Shown in pieces: positions 1 to 7,042 of a stretch of DNA of 64,000 bases (its first letter is position 1; every line of letters starts with the position of its first letter). The DNA lies in the NCBI GenBank assembly GCA_964245885.1, contig CAXTOX010000003.1, positions 1 to 64,000 of the forward strand, given 5' to 3'. The notes under the pieces were generated by a model. The model was given only the letters and a program-made list of their open reading frames with translations. It was not told the origin of the DNA and searched no databases. The stretch comes from CAHJWO01 sp964245885 (lineage in GTDB: Bacteria; Verrucomicrobiota; Verrucomicrobiia; Chthoniobacterales; SZAS-18). The position numbers and the translations under genes were made by a program.

Positions 1-324
1 GTAGTCGATCTTGTTCTTCTTGAACAGGAACTCGATGCCCTTGGCCATCTTGTCCGACACCCCGCGCGAACGGCCGATGATCTTCGACCAATCGAAGGCG
101 AGGTTGTCGAACTGGAACCCGAACTCCGCCGCCCGGTGGCTGAGCGTGTGGTAAAGCTCGGCGTTGCGCAGCAGGCTCTTGGTGGGGATGCAGCCCCAAT
201 TCAGGCAGGTGCCACCGGCGCGGTCGCGTTCGACGACGGCGACCTTTTTACCGAGTTGCGCGGCACGGATGGCCCCGACGTAGCCCGCCGGGCCTCCGCC
301 GATGACGAGGAGATCGTAGTTCAT
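1..324 (-). CDS. lpdA: Dihydrolipoyl dehydrogenase (E3), N-terminal part, runs off the window
   Basis: FAD-dependent disulfide oxidoreductase that reoxidises the lipoyl groups of the pyruvate dehydrogenase complex in the cytoplasm. The 108 visible residues begin MNYDLLVIGGGPAGYVG, the FAD-binding Rossmann motif, followed by the redox-disulfide motif GGTCLNWGCIPTKSLL. The C-terminal NAD and dimerisation domains lie beyond base 1. It is the last gene of the minus-strand PDH group, 228 bases after the E2 stop; that gap holds an inverted repeat (408-526). Identity is firm; whether E3 serves other complexes as well cannot be seen. Confidence 0.95.
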   Translation of the reverse strand, partial: MNYDLLVIGGGPAGYVGAIRAAQLGKKVAVVERDRAGGTCLNWGCIPTKSLLRNAELYHTLSHRAAEFGFQFDNLAFDWSKIIGRSRGVSDKMAKGIEFLFKKNKIDY

Positions 325-407
325 GATGAGTGTGACGCTGCGAAACGGAATGGTAAACCGGCGCGGGGAAGGTTCAAGGGCACGCGCGTTGGTCGGGCAC
401 GCGGCAC

Positions 408-526
408 TTTAACACAGAGACACGGAGGCACAGAGGACCACAGAGAAGAAAAAAGGAAGGAGGAACAATTCATTCCACTTCCTGCCTCCTCTGTGGCTCT
501 CCGTGCCTCCGTGTCTCTGTGTTAAA
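408..526. repeat. Inverted-repeat element, family C (ACACAGAGACACGGAGG type)
   Basis: Two near-perfect inverted arms of about 38 bases surround a short purine-rich centre. The left arm starts TTTAACACAGAGACACGGAG and the right arm ends with its reverse complement at 526. The RNA would form one long hairpin between the E2 and lpd genes. It could stabilise the transcript end or attenuate lpd, or be a mobile miniature element. Only one copy is seen here. Confidence 0.85.
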
Positions 527-552
527 GCCACGCGTCCCCTCCCGGAGAAGAC

Positions 553-1890
553 TTACATCAGCAGCAACAGCGGGGACTCCAACAGCCGTCGCAATTCGGC
601 GAGGTACTGCGCGCCCAACGCTCCATCCACGACCCGGTGGTCGCAGCTCAGGCCGAGGTCGATCCGCTGGCCCGCGACGATCTCGCCTGCCTGGTTGACG
701 ACCGGTTTTTTGACGATGCCGCCGACCGACAAGATGGCCGCTTGGGGCGGGTTGATGATCGCGTCAAAGCGGTCGATCCCGTACGATCCTAGGTTTGACA
801 CTGTAAAAGTGCCGCCTTGGTACTCTTCGGGCTTCAGTTTCTTGGAACGGGCACGGGCGGCGAGGTCCTTCACTTCCAAGCTAATTTCCGTGAGTGACTT
901 GGACTCGGCGCTACGCACCACCGGCGTAATGAGACCGTCCTCCACCGCGACCGCGACCGCGAGGTTGACACTGCTAAATTCCACTACCGAATCGCCTGCG
1001 AACGACGCGTTGACCTTGGGCACGAGCGTCAGCGCCTTGGTCACCGCTTTGAGGATGAAATCGTTCACGCTGATCTTGACGCCGTCCTTCTCACCGGCGG
1101 CGTTGACCTGTGCGCGAAGCTTGGCCATCGGCTCGGCGTCCACCTCGATGTGCAGGTAAAAATGCGGGATCGTCGTCTTGCTCTGGAGCAGGCGGTCGGC
1201 AATCGTTTTGCGCATGCCGGAAAGCGCGACGTGCGTCTCCTTTTGCGGCAGGCCGGGCTTCCTGGCGGGAGCCGCCGGGATGGGCGCGGGAGGCGCTTTC
1301 GGAACGGGTGCCTCGACCGCAGCGGCGGTCACCGTCGGGCTGGTCGCAGCCTGTCCGCCGGAACTCGGCGCGGCGCTGAGTACGTCGCGCTGGATGATCC
1401 GACCACCGGGACCGCTGCCGGTCAGGCCGGCCAGATCGACGTTCTGCGAAGCGGCGGTTTTCTTGGCGAGCGGGGAGGCTTTGATGCGGCCGACGGGTGC
1501 CTCGGCGGGTGCGGATGTTTCGGCGGTCTGCGGCCCGCTGGCTGCGGCCGGCACGACGTTGCTGCCAGCCAGCGCGGCGGCTTTTTCGGCGACGGGCACG
1601 GGCTGTTTGTCTTCACTCTGGCCGTTGCTGACCGCCGGCGTGGCGGCGGCCTCGTTCTTGCCTTGAACGCGCGCGATCTTCTCGCCGACGGCGACTTTCT
1701 GGCCTTCCTGAATGTAGAGTTCCGCCAGGACGCCGTCCTCGAAGGACTCCATCTCCATCGTGGCCTTGTCGGTTTCGACCTCGGCGATCACGTCGCCGGA
1801 GGATACCTTGTCACCCGCCTTCTTTTTCCAGGCAACGAGGGTGCCTTCGGTCATGGTGTCGCTCAGTTTGGGCATGGTGATTTCGGCCAT
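553..1890 (-). CDS. pdhC: Pyruvate dehydrogenase E2, dihydrolipoamide acetyltransferase
   Basis: Core of the pyruvate dehydrogenase complex; transfers acetyl groups from lipoamide to CoA. The 445-residue protein begins MAEITMPKLSDTMTEG. It has one lipoyl domain (residues 1-80, lipoylated Lys42 in ETDKATME), an Ala/Pro-rich linker, a peripheral-subunit binding domain around residues 135-175 (ASPLAKKTA...GPGGRI), a second linker, and the acetyltransferase domain ending in the active-site motif DHRVVDG. The start was set at the lipoyl-domain Met; the frame stays open upstream but codes nothing domain-like. lpd follows on the same strand, while pdhA and pdhB lie 3.4 kb upstream beyond an oppositely oriented catalase. 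Confidence 0.96.
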   Translation of the reverse strand: MAEITMPKLSDTMTEGTLVAWKKKAGDKVSSGDVIAEVETDKATMEMESFEDGVLAELYIQEGQKVAVGEKIARVQGKNEAAATPAVSNGQSEDKQPVPVAEKAAALAGSNVVPAAASGPQTAETSAPAEAPVGRIKASPLAKKTAASQNVDLAGLTGSGPGGRIIQRDVLSAAPSSGGQAATSPTVTAAAVEAPVPKAPPAPIPAAPARKPGLPQKETHVALSGMRKTIADRLLQSKTTIPHFYLHIEVDAEPMAKLRAQVNAAGEKDGVKISVNDFILKAVTKALTLVPKVNASFAGDSVVEFSSVNLAVAVAVEDGLITPVVRSAESKSLTEISLEVKDLAARARSKKLKPEEYQGGTFTVSNLGSYGIDRFDAIINPPQAAILSVGGIVKKPVVNQAGEIVAGQRIDLGLSCDHRVVDGALGAQYLAELRRLLESPLLLLM

Positions 1891-2091
1891 AAGAAAAGGA
1901 GAGAAGGTGGGTGGTTGTGCGCGGACGGGAAGCGCCACCGGTGAACAGGCGGCACGTTTGAGTTAGCCGCGTTCGCAGGCGGGTTCAACGGCGATTTTTC
2001 GGGCCGGGCCGGCGGGCGTCATTTTCCCGGTGGCGCATGGCCGACAGGGAATTACTATAGTCTTTTGCACGCGCAACGTGCGTCCCGCTTT

Positions 2092-3792
2092 ATGGAAAAC
2101 AAACCGGAAGAGAAAAACGATCCCGTCCTGACGACTCGTCAGGGCCATCCCATCACCAACAACCAGTCGTCGCGCACCGTGGGCAGCCGCGGTCCGGCCA
2201 CCTTGGAGAACTACCAGTTCCTCGAAAAGATCAGCCACTTCGACCGCGAACGCACGCCCGAGCGCGTGGTGCACGCGCGCGGTTTCGTGGCTTACGGCGA
2301 ATTCGAGGCGACCGGCCAGATCGGCGACGAACCCGCCAGCAAGTACACCCGGGCCAAGTTGTTCCAGGAAGCGGGCAAGAAGACGCCCATGGTCATCCGG
2401 TTTTCCACGGTGATCGGCGGACGCGACTCGTCGGAAGTGGCGCGCGATCCGCGCGGGTTCGCGGTGAAGTTCTACACCGAAGACGGTAACTGGGACCTCG
2501 TGGGCAATAATCTGCCCGTCTTTTTCATCCGCGACGCGATCAAGTTCCCGGACGTGATCCACTCGCTCAAGCCCGACCCGGTGACGTTCCGCCAGGAAGC
2601 GAACCGGATTTTCGACTTCATGAGCCAGACGCCCGAAGCGCAGCACATGCTGACGTTCCTGTTCAGCCCGCGCGGTATCCCGCGCTCCTACCGCCACCAG
2701 GAAGGCTACGGCGTGAACACGTACAAGATGGTCAACGCCGACGGGCAGACGGTGATCGTGAAGTACCATTTCCACCCGCGCGAAGGCGTGCACAGCTTCG
2801 TCGAGAGCGAGGCCAAGAAGGTGCAGGGCGAGGACCTCGGCAGCGCGTCCAAGGACCTCTTCGACGCCATCAAGCAGGGCAACTTTCCCAAGTGGGATAT
2901 GTTCGTGCAGCTCATGAGCGATGACGAGCACCCCGAACTTGACTGGGACCCGCTCGACGACACGAAGATCTGGCCGGAAGACCAGTTCCCGCTCCGTAAG
3001 GTCGGCACGATGACGCTCAACCGGAACGTCGAAAACTTCTTCGCCGAGAACGAGCAGATCGCCATGGGCACGGGCGTGCTCGTGGACGGACTGGACTTCT
3101 CCGACGACAAGATGCTCGTGGGCCGGACGTTCTCCTACTCCGATACGCAGCGGCACCGCGTCGGCACAAACTACCTGCAACTGAAGGTGAATTCACCGCA
3201 GGGCATCAAGCACCCCGTCGCCACCAACCAGCGCGACGGTCAAATGACGATCGTGGTGGACACGGGCGGCGAGAACCCGCACGTCAACTACGAGCCTTCG
3301 ATCCACGGCGGGTTGAAGGAATCGGACGCGCACGCACCCATCCACCAGCCGGAAATCCACGGCAAGCTGACGCGCAGCGTCATCGACCGCCGCAACGACT
3401 ACGCGCAGGCCCGCGCGCGGTTCGTGACGATGAACGACTGGGAACGCGACGACCTCCTTCTGAACATGGGCAACCTGCTCGGGCAGTGCGAACGCGATGT
3501 GCAGGAGCGGATGCTCTGGCACTTCTTCCTCGTCCACGACGACTACGGCCACAGCGTCGCCAAAGCCATCGGCATGACCGCCAAGGACGTGCGCGGTCTC
3601 AAGCCGCTCGCCAAGCAGGTGCTCACCGACGAGGACCAGCAGCGCCTCGAAAATCTCGGCGCGAACGGGGACCACCTGGACAAGTCGAAGTATGGCAAGC
3701 ACACCGGTTCGGTGGAGACGCACCCGGCGAAGGCGGAGGACTTGTTGATGATGGCGAAACAGCCCGATCCGCGTTACCCCGTCACGGTGTAA
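2092..3792 (+). CDS. Monofunctional haem catalase
   Basis: Decomposes H2O2 to water and oxygen. The 566-residue protein has the catalase signature around the distal His (FDRERTPERVVHARG), the conserved Asn segment (DLVGNNLPVFFIRD) and the proximal haem-Tyr motif (RTFSYSDTQRHRVG). The length fits a small-subunit enzyme with a C-terminal tail, without the flavodoxin-like domain of large-subunit catalases. The start was set at ATG 2092 (MENKPEEKND); the frame is open nine codons further up. It is the only intact plus-strand gene in the PDH region and appears inserted in that cluster. A weak inverted repeat (3825-3834 with 3870-3879) follows. It could remove H2O2 made by the acyl-CoA oxidase at 11882-13894. 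Confidence 0.96.
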   Translation: MENKPEEKNDPVLTTRQGHPITNNQSSRTVGSRGPATLENYQFLEKISHFDRERTPERVVHARGFVAYGEFEATGQIGDEPASKYTRAKLFQEAGKKTPMVIRFSTVIGGRDSSEVARDPRGFAVKFYTEDGNWDLVGNNLPVFFIRDAIKFPDVIHSLKPDPVTFRQEANRIFDFMSQTPEAQHMLTFLFSPRGIPRSYRHQEGYGVNTYKMVNADGQTVIVKYHFHPREGVHSFVESEAKKVQGEDLGSASKDLFDAIKQGNFPKWDMFVQLMSDDEHPELDWDPLDDTKIWPEDQFPLRKVGTMTLNRNVENFFAENEQIAMGTGVLVDGLDFSDDKMLVGRTFSYSDTQRHRVGTNYLQLKVNSPQGIKHPVATNQRDGQMTIVVDTGGENPHVNYEPSIHGGLKESDAHAPIHQPEIHGKLTRSVIDRRNDYAQARARFVTMNDWERDDLLLNMGNLLGQCERDVQERMLWHFFLVHDDYGHSVAKAIGMTAKDVRGLKPLAKQVLTDEDQQRLENLGANGDHLDKSKYGKHTGSVETHPAKAEDLLMMAKQPDPRYPVTV

Positions 3793-4025
3793 TTCGGCTC
3801 GACGGCTCGCAGACACAATCAAAAGCGCATCTCGACGGGTTTGGCGGCGTTTCGGCGTCGTGGTCTGGGCGAGATGCGCCTCCAGTGTTTCCGCACGGGT
3901 TCCTCGTGGAACGTTACGAAGCAGGCACGGCAAACCGGCGACGGACCGGCGCACATTTTAGCCGTGTGATGAGTGACGCAAATTTTCAACGCTCCACGGC
4001 GGAGTAAGACAATCGCCGAGCGTTG

Positions 4026-4410
4026 TGCCACCATTGCTGGCGGCACTGGTCGCCCACCTGGAAGTTCACCCAGGAGGATCTCCAGGAGGCCGCTCCTTCC
4101 TGGGACAACCCGGACTGGGTAGAGATCACACTGCACTCCTACCAGCTGCGCTGGAGAAATGCACCCAAGGATGCTCGAAGCAAATCTTGGGAAGAGGAAT
4201 TGAAAAACACCCGTTGATCAAAGTGCCAACGGTGCAGCTACACGGGGCGGTGGACGGCGCAACGCTGGCAAACTCGGTGGAAGTCCAAGCCAAGTCGTTC
4301 GGCGAGGATTTGAACAAATCGTCTTGGCGGGGGTCGGACACTTCATTCTTCGGCGAGCTTTGCTTGGACGCCTTTGGTCCGGCGAGGAGCCATGCTACTG
4401 CGGCACGTGA
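4026..4410 (+). pseudogene. Decayed C-terminal part of an alpha/beta-hydrolase
   Basis: Three consecutive pieces in three frames read like the end of one alpha/beta-hydrolase of the proline-iminopeptidase-like type. 4026-4207 gives WSPTWKF, then SWDNPDWVEITLHSYQLRW; 4211-4300 gives PLIKVPTVQLHGAVDGAT, the strand-turn that normally carries the acid residue; 4309-4407 gives FEQIVLAGVGHF with the catalytic-His position. At least two frameshifts and the lack of any N-terminal half with a nucleophile elbow show that it is dead. The order and spacing match the family well, so I trust the assignment of the fold more than any substrate. Confidence 0.7.
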
Positions 4411-4483
4411 CAATGCACTTAGGGATCCACCCTCTCCGCGCCGCAAGTGGTTTTCTACCAGCGGCAGCACACGGCTGCCAAGT

Positions 4484-4738
4484 TCACCGGGGACCGCTGC
4501 CGGCGTTTGCCGGAAATGCGCCTGTACCGTTCGGCACGCTTCCGGGATTCGCGGGCACGCTCTGGATGGGGGACACCCCACCTGTCCCTTGATTACCGAC
4601 ACTCGCCGAAGGGTTTGAGGTATTCGGGCCGTCCATCCCGCCCGCTCCGCAGGCAGTCAGCATCGCAGTCACACTCAACACCATGCCGAGTTCCGCCGTC
4701 CTGCGGCCGAGGAGAAAAGCGGTGTTTTTGTGCGTCAT
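4484..4738 (-). CDS. Small lipoprotein of unknown function (copy 2)
   Basis: The 84-residue protein has a basic N-terminus, a hydrophobic stretch and a lipobox LTAC with Cys30 as the lipid-attachment site, then a Gly/Ser/Pro/Asn-rich low-complexity tail with no recognisable domain. ATG 4738 was preferred over an in-frame GTG seven codons upstream that lies inside the parS-like palindrome; AAGGA precedes the ATG at a rather long distance. It is built like the lipoprotein at 4995-5243 and both follow a pdhB 3' end (one real, one decayed), so the two may come from one duplication. Function unknown. Confidence 0.6.
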   Translation of the reverse strand: MTHKNTAFLLGRRTAELGMVLSVTAMLTACGAGGMDGPNTSNPSASVGNQGTGGVSPIQSVPANPGSVPNGTGAFPANAGSGPR

Positions 4739-4751
4739 AAATCGTGTCCTT

Positions 4752-4767
4752 TGTTCCACGTGGAACA
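4752..4767. promoter_or_regulatory. parS: parS-like chromosome-partitioning site
   Basis: TGTTCCACGTGGAACA is a perfect 16-base palindrome. It matches the bacterial parS pattern TGTTnCACGTGnAACA to which ParB binds. It lies just upstream of the small lipoprotein gene in degraded DNA. Weaker look-alikes with three mismatches occur at 3898-3913 and 21440-21455. ParB binding is inferred from the match; no parA or parB gene is in the window. Confidence 0.75.
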
Positions 4768-4808
4768 GGGTTCTTCGTTGGTTCGAGGTGAGTTTTGTTC
4801 TCAGGCCG

Positions 4809-4968
4809 GTCAGACTTTAAAGACCGTATTGACGATCTTGATCGAGTTCGGCAGCACAGCTTCCTCCGATGCTCCGTTGTGGAGTGTCGGAAGTTGCCGT
4901 TGCGTGAGGCAGGTTACGACAATGCCTGATTCGTCGAAGATGTGCTTCTAAGTTTGAGAACAAAGCTG
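4809..4968 (-). pseudogene. Decayed 3' end of a second pdhB copy
   Basis: Read on the minus strand from about 4947, this gives KHIFDESGIVVTCLTQRQLP and later SEEAVLPNSIKIVNTVFKV followed by a stop. The intact PdhB end reads KHIFDELDAPVARVTQEEVP, then LEEAVLPSADKIVGAVLEVCPV. The nucleotide match extends from 4809 to about 4968, parallel to 5292-5460. No start or upstream part of a second pdhB exists here, so it is a partial duplication that has since drifted. Confidence 0.8.
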
Positions 4969-4994
4969 CCAGCCATCGTCAATCATGATATCTT

Positions 4995-5243
4995 TCAATG
5001 CCCCATGGTATTTCGGGGCATCCCGCCCAGGTTCCCGTTCATGCTTCCGGCCGTTGGCGCGTTGCTCCGGAGGTTGGACTGACTCGCTGGGGTGTTGGTC
5101 CGATCCGATGATTGCGCGCCGGTTCTCGATGCATCGGCGCTTGAGGTCTCGCAGCCGGCAAGCACCACACCGATGGTCGCGAGGCAAATCGCCAGCTGCG
5201 CCAAAAGGATAAGGGGGGCAGGTAAAAGAACTCGGTTGTTCAT
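4995..5243 (-). CDS. Small lipoprotein of unknown function (copy 1)
   Basis: The 82-residue protein has a long hydrophobic signal segment and lipobox LAGC with Cys31 as the predicted lipidated residue. A Ser/Asn/Thr/Ala-rich tail without a recognisable domain follows. It lies 48 bases after the pdhB stop on the same strand and could be cotranscribed with pdhB. The design is the same as at 4484-4738, although residue identity outside the signal is low. A role at the membrane or cell surface is all that can be said. Confidence 0.65.
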   Translation of the reverse strand: MNNRVLLPAPLILLAQLAICLATIGVVLAGCETSSADASRTGAQSSDRTNTPASQSNLRSNAPTAGSMNGNLGGMPRNTMGH

Positions 5244-5291
5244 CGGTTTCGGGGTTGAGCTATGCGAAGGGTTATGTGTTTTGGGCGAGGA

Positions 5292-6275
5292 TCAAACCGG
5301 GCAGACTTCCAGGACCGCACCGACAATCTTATCTGCGCTCGGTAGGACGGCTTCTTCAAGTGCTTCGTTGTAAGGCATCGGGACTTCTTCCTGCGTGACG
5401 CGGGCGACCGGGGCGTCGAGTTCGTCGAAGATGTGCTTCTGGATTTGAAAACAAAGCTCCGAGCCGATGCCGCAAAACGGTCGGTCCTGCTCGGCCACGA
5501 CGACACGGTGGGTCTTACTGACCGAGTTCAGGATGGTGTCGAGGTCCAATGGCTTGATGGAACGCAAGTCGACCACCTCGGCGTTGATGCCTTTCGCCTG
5601 GAGGGTTTCCGCCGCCGCCATCGCCATGCGGACGGTCTGCGCGTAGCAAAGGATCGTCACGTCGCTGCCGTCGCGGTGGACGGCGGCTTTGCCGAAGGGC
5701 ACGAGAACTTCTTCGCCCAGGTCCTCGACCGGACCCTTGGTGCTGTAGAGGAGTTCGCTTTCCAGCACGAGCACAGGATTGTCGTCGCGGATGGCGGTCT
5801 TGAGGAGGCCCTTGGCGTCTCGCGCGGTGGCGGGCATGACGACCTTCAAGCCGGGGACGTTGGCGTACCAACACTCGGTCGCGTGGGAGTGCGTCGCGCC
5901 GAGCTGGTGCGCCGGGCCGTTGGGGCCGCGGAACACGATGGGCACCGTGAACTGCCCGCCGGACATGGTCAGCATGTTGGGCGCGTTGTTGACGATCTGG
6001 TCAAAGGCCACCAGTGAGAACGAGAACGTCATGAACTCAATGACAGGTCGGAGTCCAGTCATCGCCGCGCCGACGCCCAAACCGGCGAAACCGGCCTCGG
6101 CGATGGGCGTGTCGATCACGCGCTTGGGGCCGAACTTTTCGAGAAGGCCTTGGCTGATCTTGTAAGCGCCGTTGTACTCGGCGACCTCCTCGCCCATGAG
6201 AAACACGTTCGGGTCGCGCTCCATTTCCTCGATGAGGGCTTCGTTGACGGCTTGGCGGTAGGTAATTTCTCTCAT
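5292..6275 (-). CDS. pdhB: Pyruvate dehydrogenase E1 component, beta subunit
   Basis: Forms the alpha2beta2 E1 enzyme with PdhA; the thiamine diphosphate sites lie at the interface and the reaction is oxidative decarboxylation of pyruvate with acetyl transfer to E2. The 327-residue protein starts MREITYRQAVNEALIEEMER and contains the typical FLMGEEVAEYNGAYKIS, DTPIAEAGFAGLGVGAA and VVEFMTF-like segments of the pyrimidine-binding domain, then the transketolase C-terminal domain (VVDLRSIKPLD, VVVAEQDRP). The start was fixed by family alignment and by the ATGA overlap with the stop of the small gene upstream, which suggests translational coupling. A decayed copy of its 3' end lies at 4809-4968. 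Confidence 0.96.
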   Translation of the reverse strand: MREITYRQAVNEALIEEMERDPNVFLMGEEVAEYNGAYKISQGLLEKFGPKRVIDTPIAEAGFAGLGVGAAMTGLRPVIEFMTFSFSLVAFDQIVNNAPNMLTMSGGQFTVPIVFRGPNGPAHQLGATHSHATECWYANVPGLKVVMPATARDAKGLLKTAIRDDNPVLVLESELLYSTKGPVEDLGEEVLVPFGKAAVHRDGSDVTILCYAQTVRMAMAAAETLQAKGINAEVVDLRSIKPLDLDTILNSVSKTHRVVVAEQDRPFCGIGSELCFQIQKHIFDELDAPVARVTQEEVPMPYNEALEEAVLPSADKIVGAVLEVCPV

Positions 6276-6547
6276 GGAATGGGAAAGTTGGATGAGATCA
6301 TCAAAGCATGTTCTTGCGCCGACCATATATCCCGGCACTGCGCGATGAACTCTTCCCGAAAGTCTCCGGCGGTGGGACGATGAAAACCAGCCATCAATGC
6401 CGATTTGGTCACGATCTGATGCGCATCGTTGACGAGGTCATTGAAACGGACTTTTGCTTGCCGGATTTCGTCCGGTGTTCCCTCCTTAAACGCAAAGACA
6501 ACGTAATCGCGAGTGGCAACGGCGATCTTCTCCTCAGGAATATCCAT
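6272..6547 (-). CDS. Hypothetical 91-residue protein between pdhA and pdhB
   Basis: The 91-residue acidic-helical protein begins MDIPEEKIAVATRDYVVFAF. It has no signal peptide, membrane segment or motif known to me. Its stop overlaps the pdhB start (ATGA), and AAGGA stands just before its ATG, so it is probably translated and coupled to pdhB. Position inside an E1 operon hints at a link with the complex, but nothing in the residues shows this. It lies 94 bases after the frameshifted gene at 6642-7042. Confidence 0.6.
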   Translation of the reverse strand: MDIPEEKIAVATRDYVVFAFKEGTPDEIRQAKVRFNDLVNDAHQIVTKSALMAGFHRPTAGDFREEFIAQCRDIWSAQEHALMISSNFPIP

Positions 6548-6641
6548 GTCCTTACCGCATAGAGGGGAGCATCATTCTATAAACTGAAGGGCGGACAGCA
6601 ATTTTGAGGCGCTGCTGCTGACGTTTTGCTTCTCTCAAAAA

Positions 6642-7042
6642 TTACCAGCCGCCACGGTGAAATTCCCTGTTTTCGTCGCACGTCAACCGCAGATCCAGCA
6701 AACCATCGAACGAGGCTGAATGAGGCACCCCTCCGGCGATCTCGCGGACATAATCGATGAAGAAGTCACACACCAAGACCATTTTGTCCCATACATTTTG
6801 TCCCATAAATCGAAGACTTCCCGCACGCTCAGTTCACTCTTGGATTGCTGAATAGTCCACTGATAAAGGGTCTTCATCTGCTCCTCCAAGCGGACACCCC
6901 TCGCTTCTGGAGAGAGGTGGTCTTGTTCCCCCTCGCGCAGAATAGCAAAGGTCTCGCGTTTCTTGGCTTCAAGCAGATCAAGAGTGGCGAGCATACGGTA
7001 ACTTCGTTGGGCGTTTGCGATGGTCAAGCGCTTGCTATCCAC
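6642..7042 (-). pseudogene. Hypothetical small gene broken by a 14-base tandem duplication
   Basis: As written, the frame starts at a GTG overlapping the pdhA stop and ends after 119 residues at 6683. The sequence CATTTTGTCCCATA occurs twice in direct tandem (6780-6793 and 6794-6807). Removing one unit restores a single 128-residue frame ending at the TAA at 6642-6644, with a sensible C-terminus (DKMVLVCDFFIDYVREIAGG... to REFHRGGW). The restored protein is helical, soluble-looking and of unknown function. It may be a recent inactivating slip, a phase-variable repeat or an assembly error. An alternative start is the Met at 6994. Confidence 0.7.

Noticed and set aside
3898..3913. Second parS-like site GGTTCCTCGTGGAACG
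   Set aside because: Three mismatches including the central region; within what chance gives in 64 kb.
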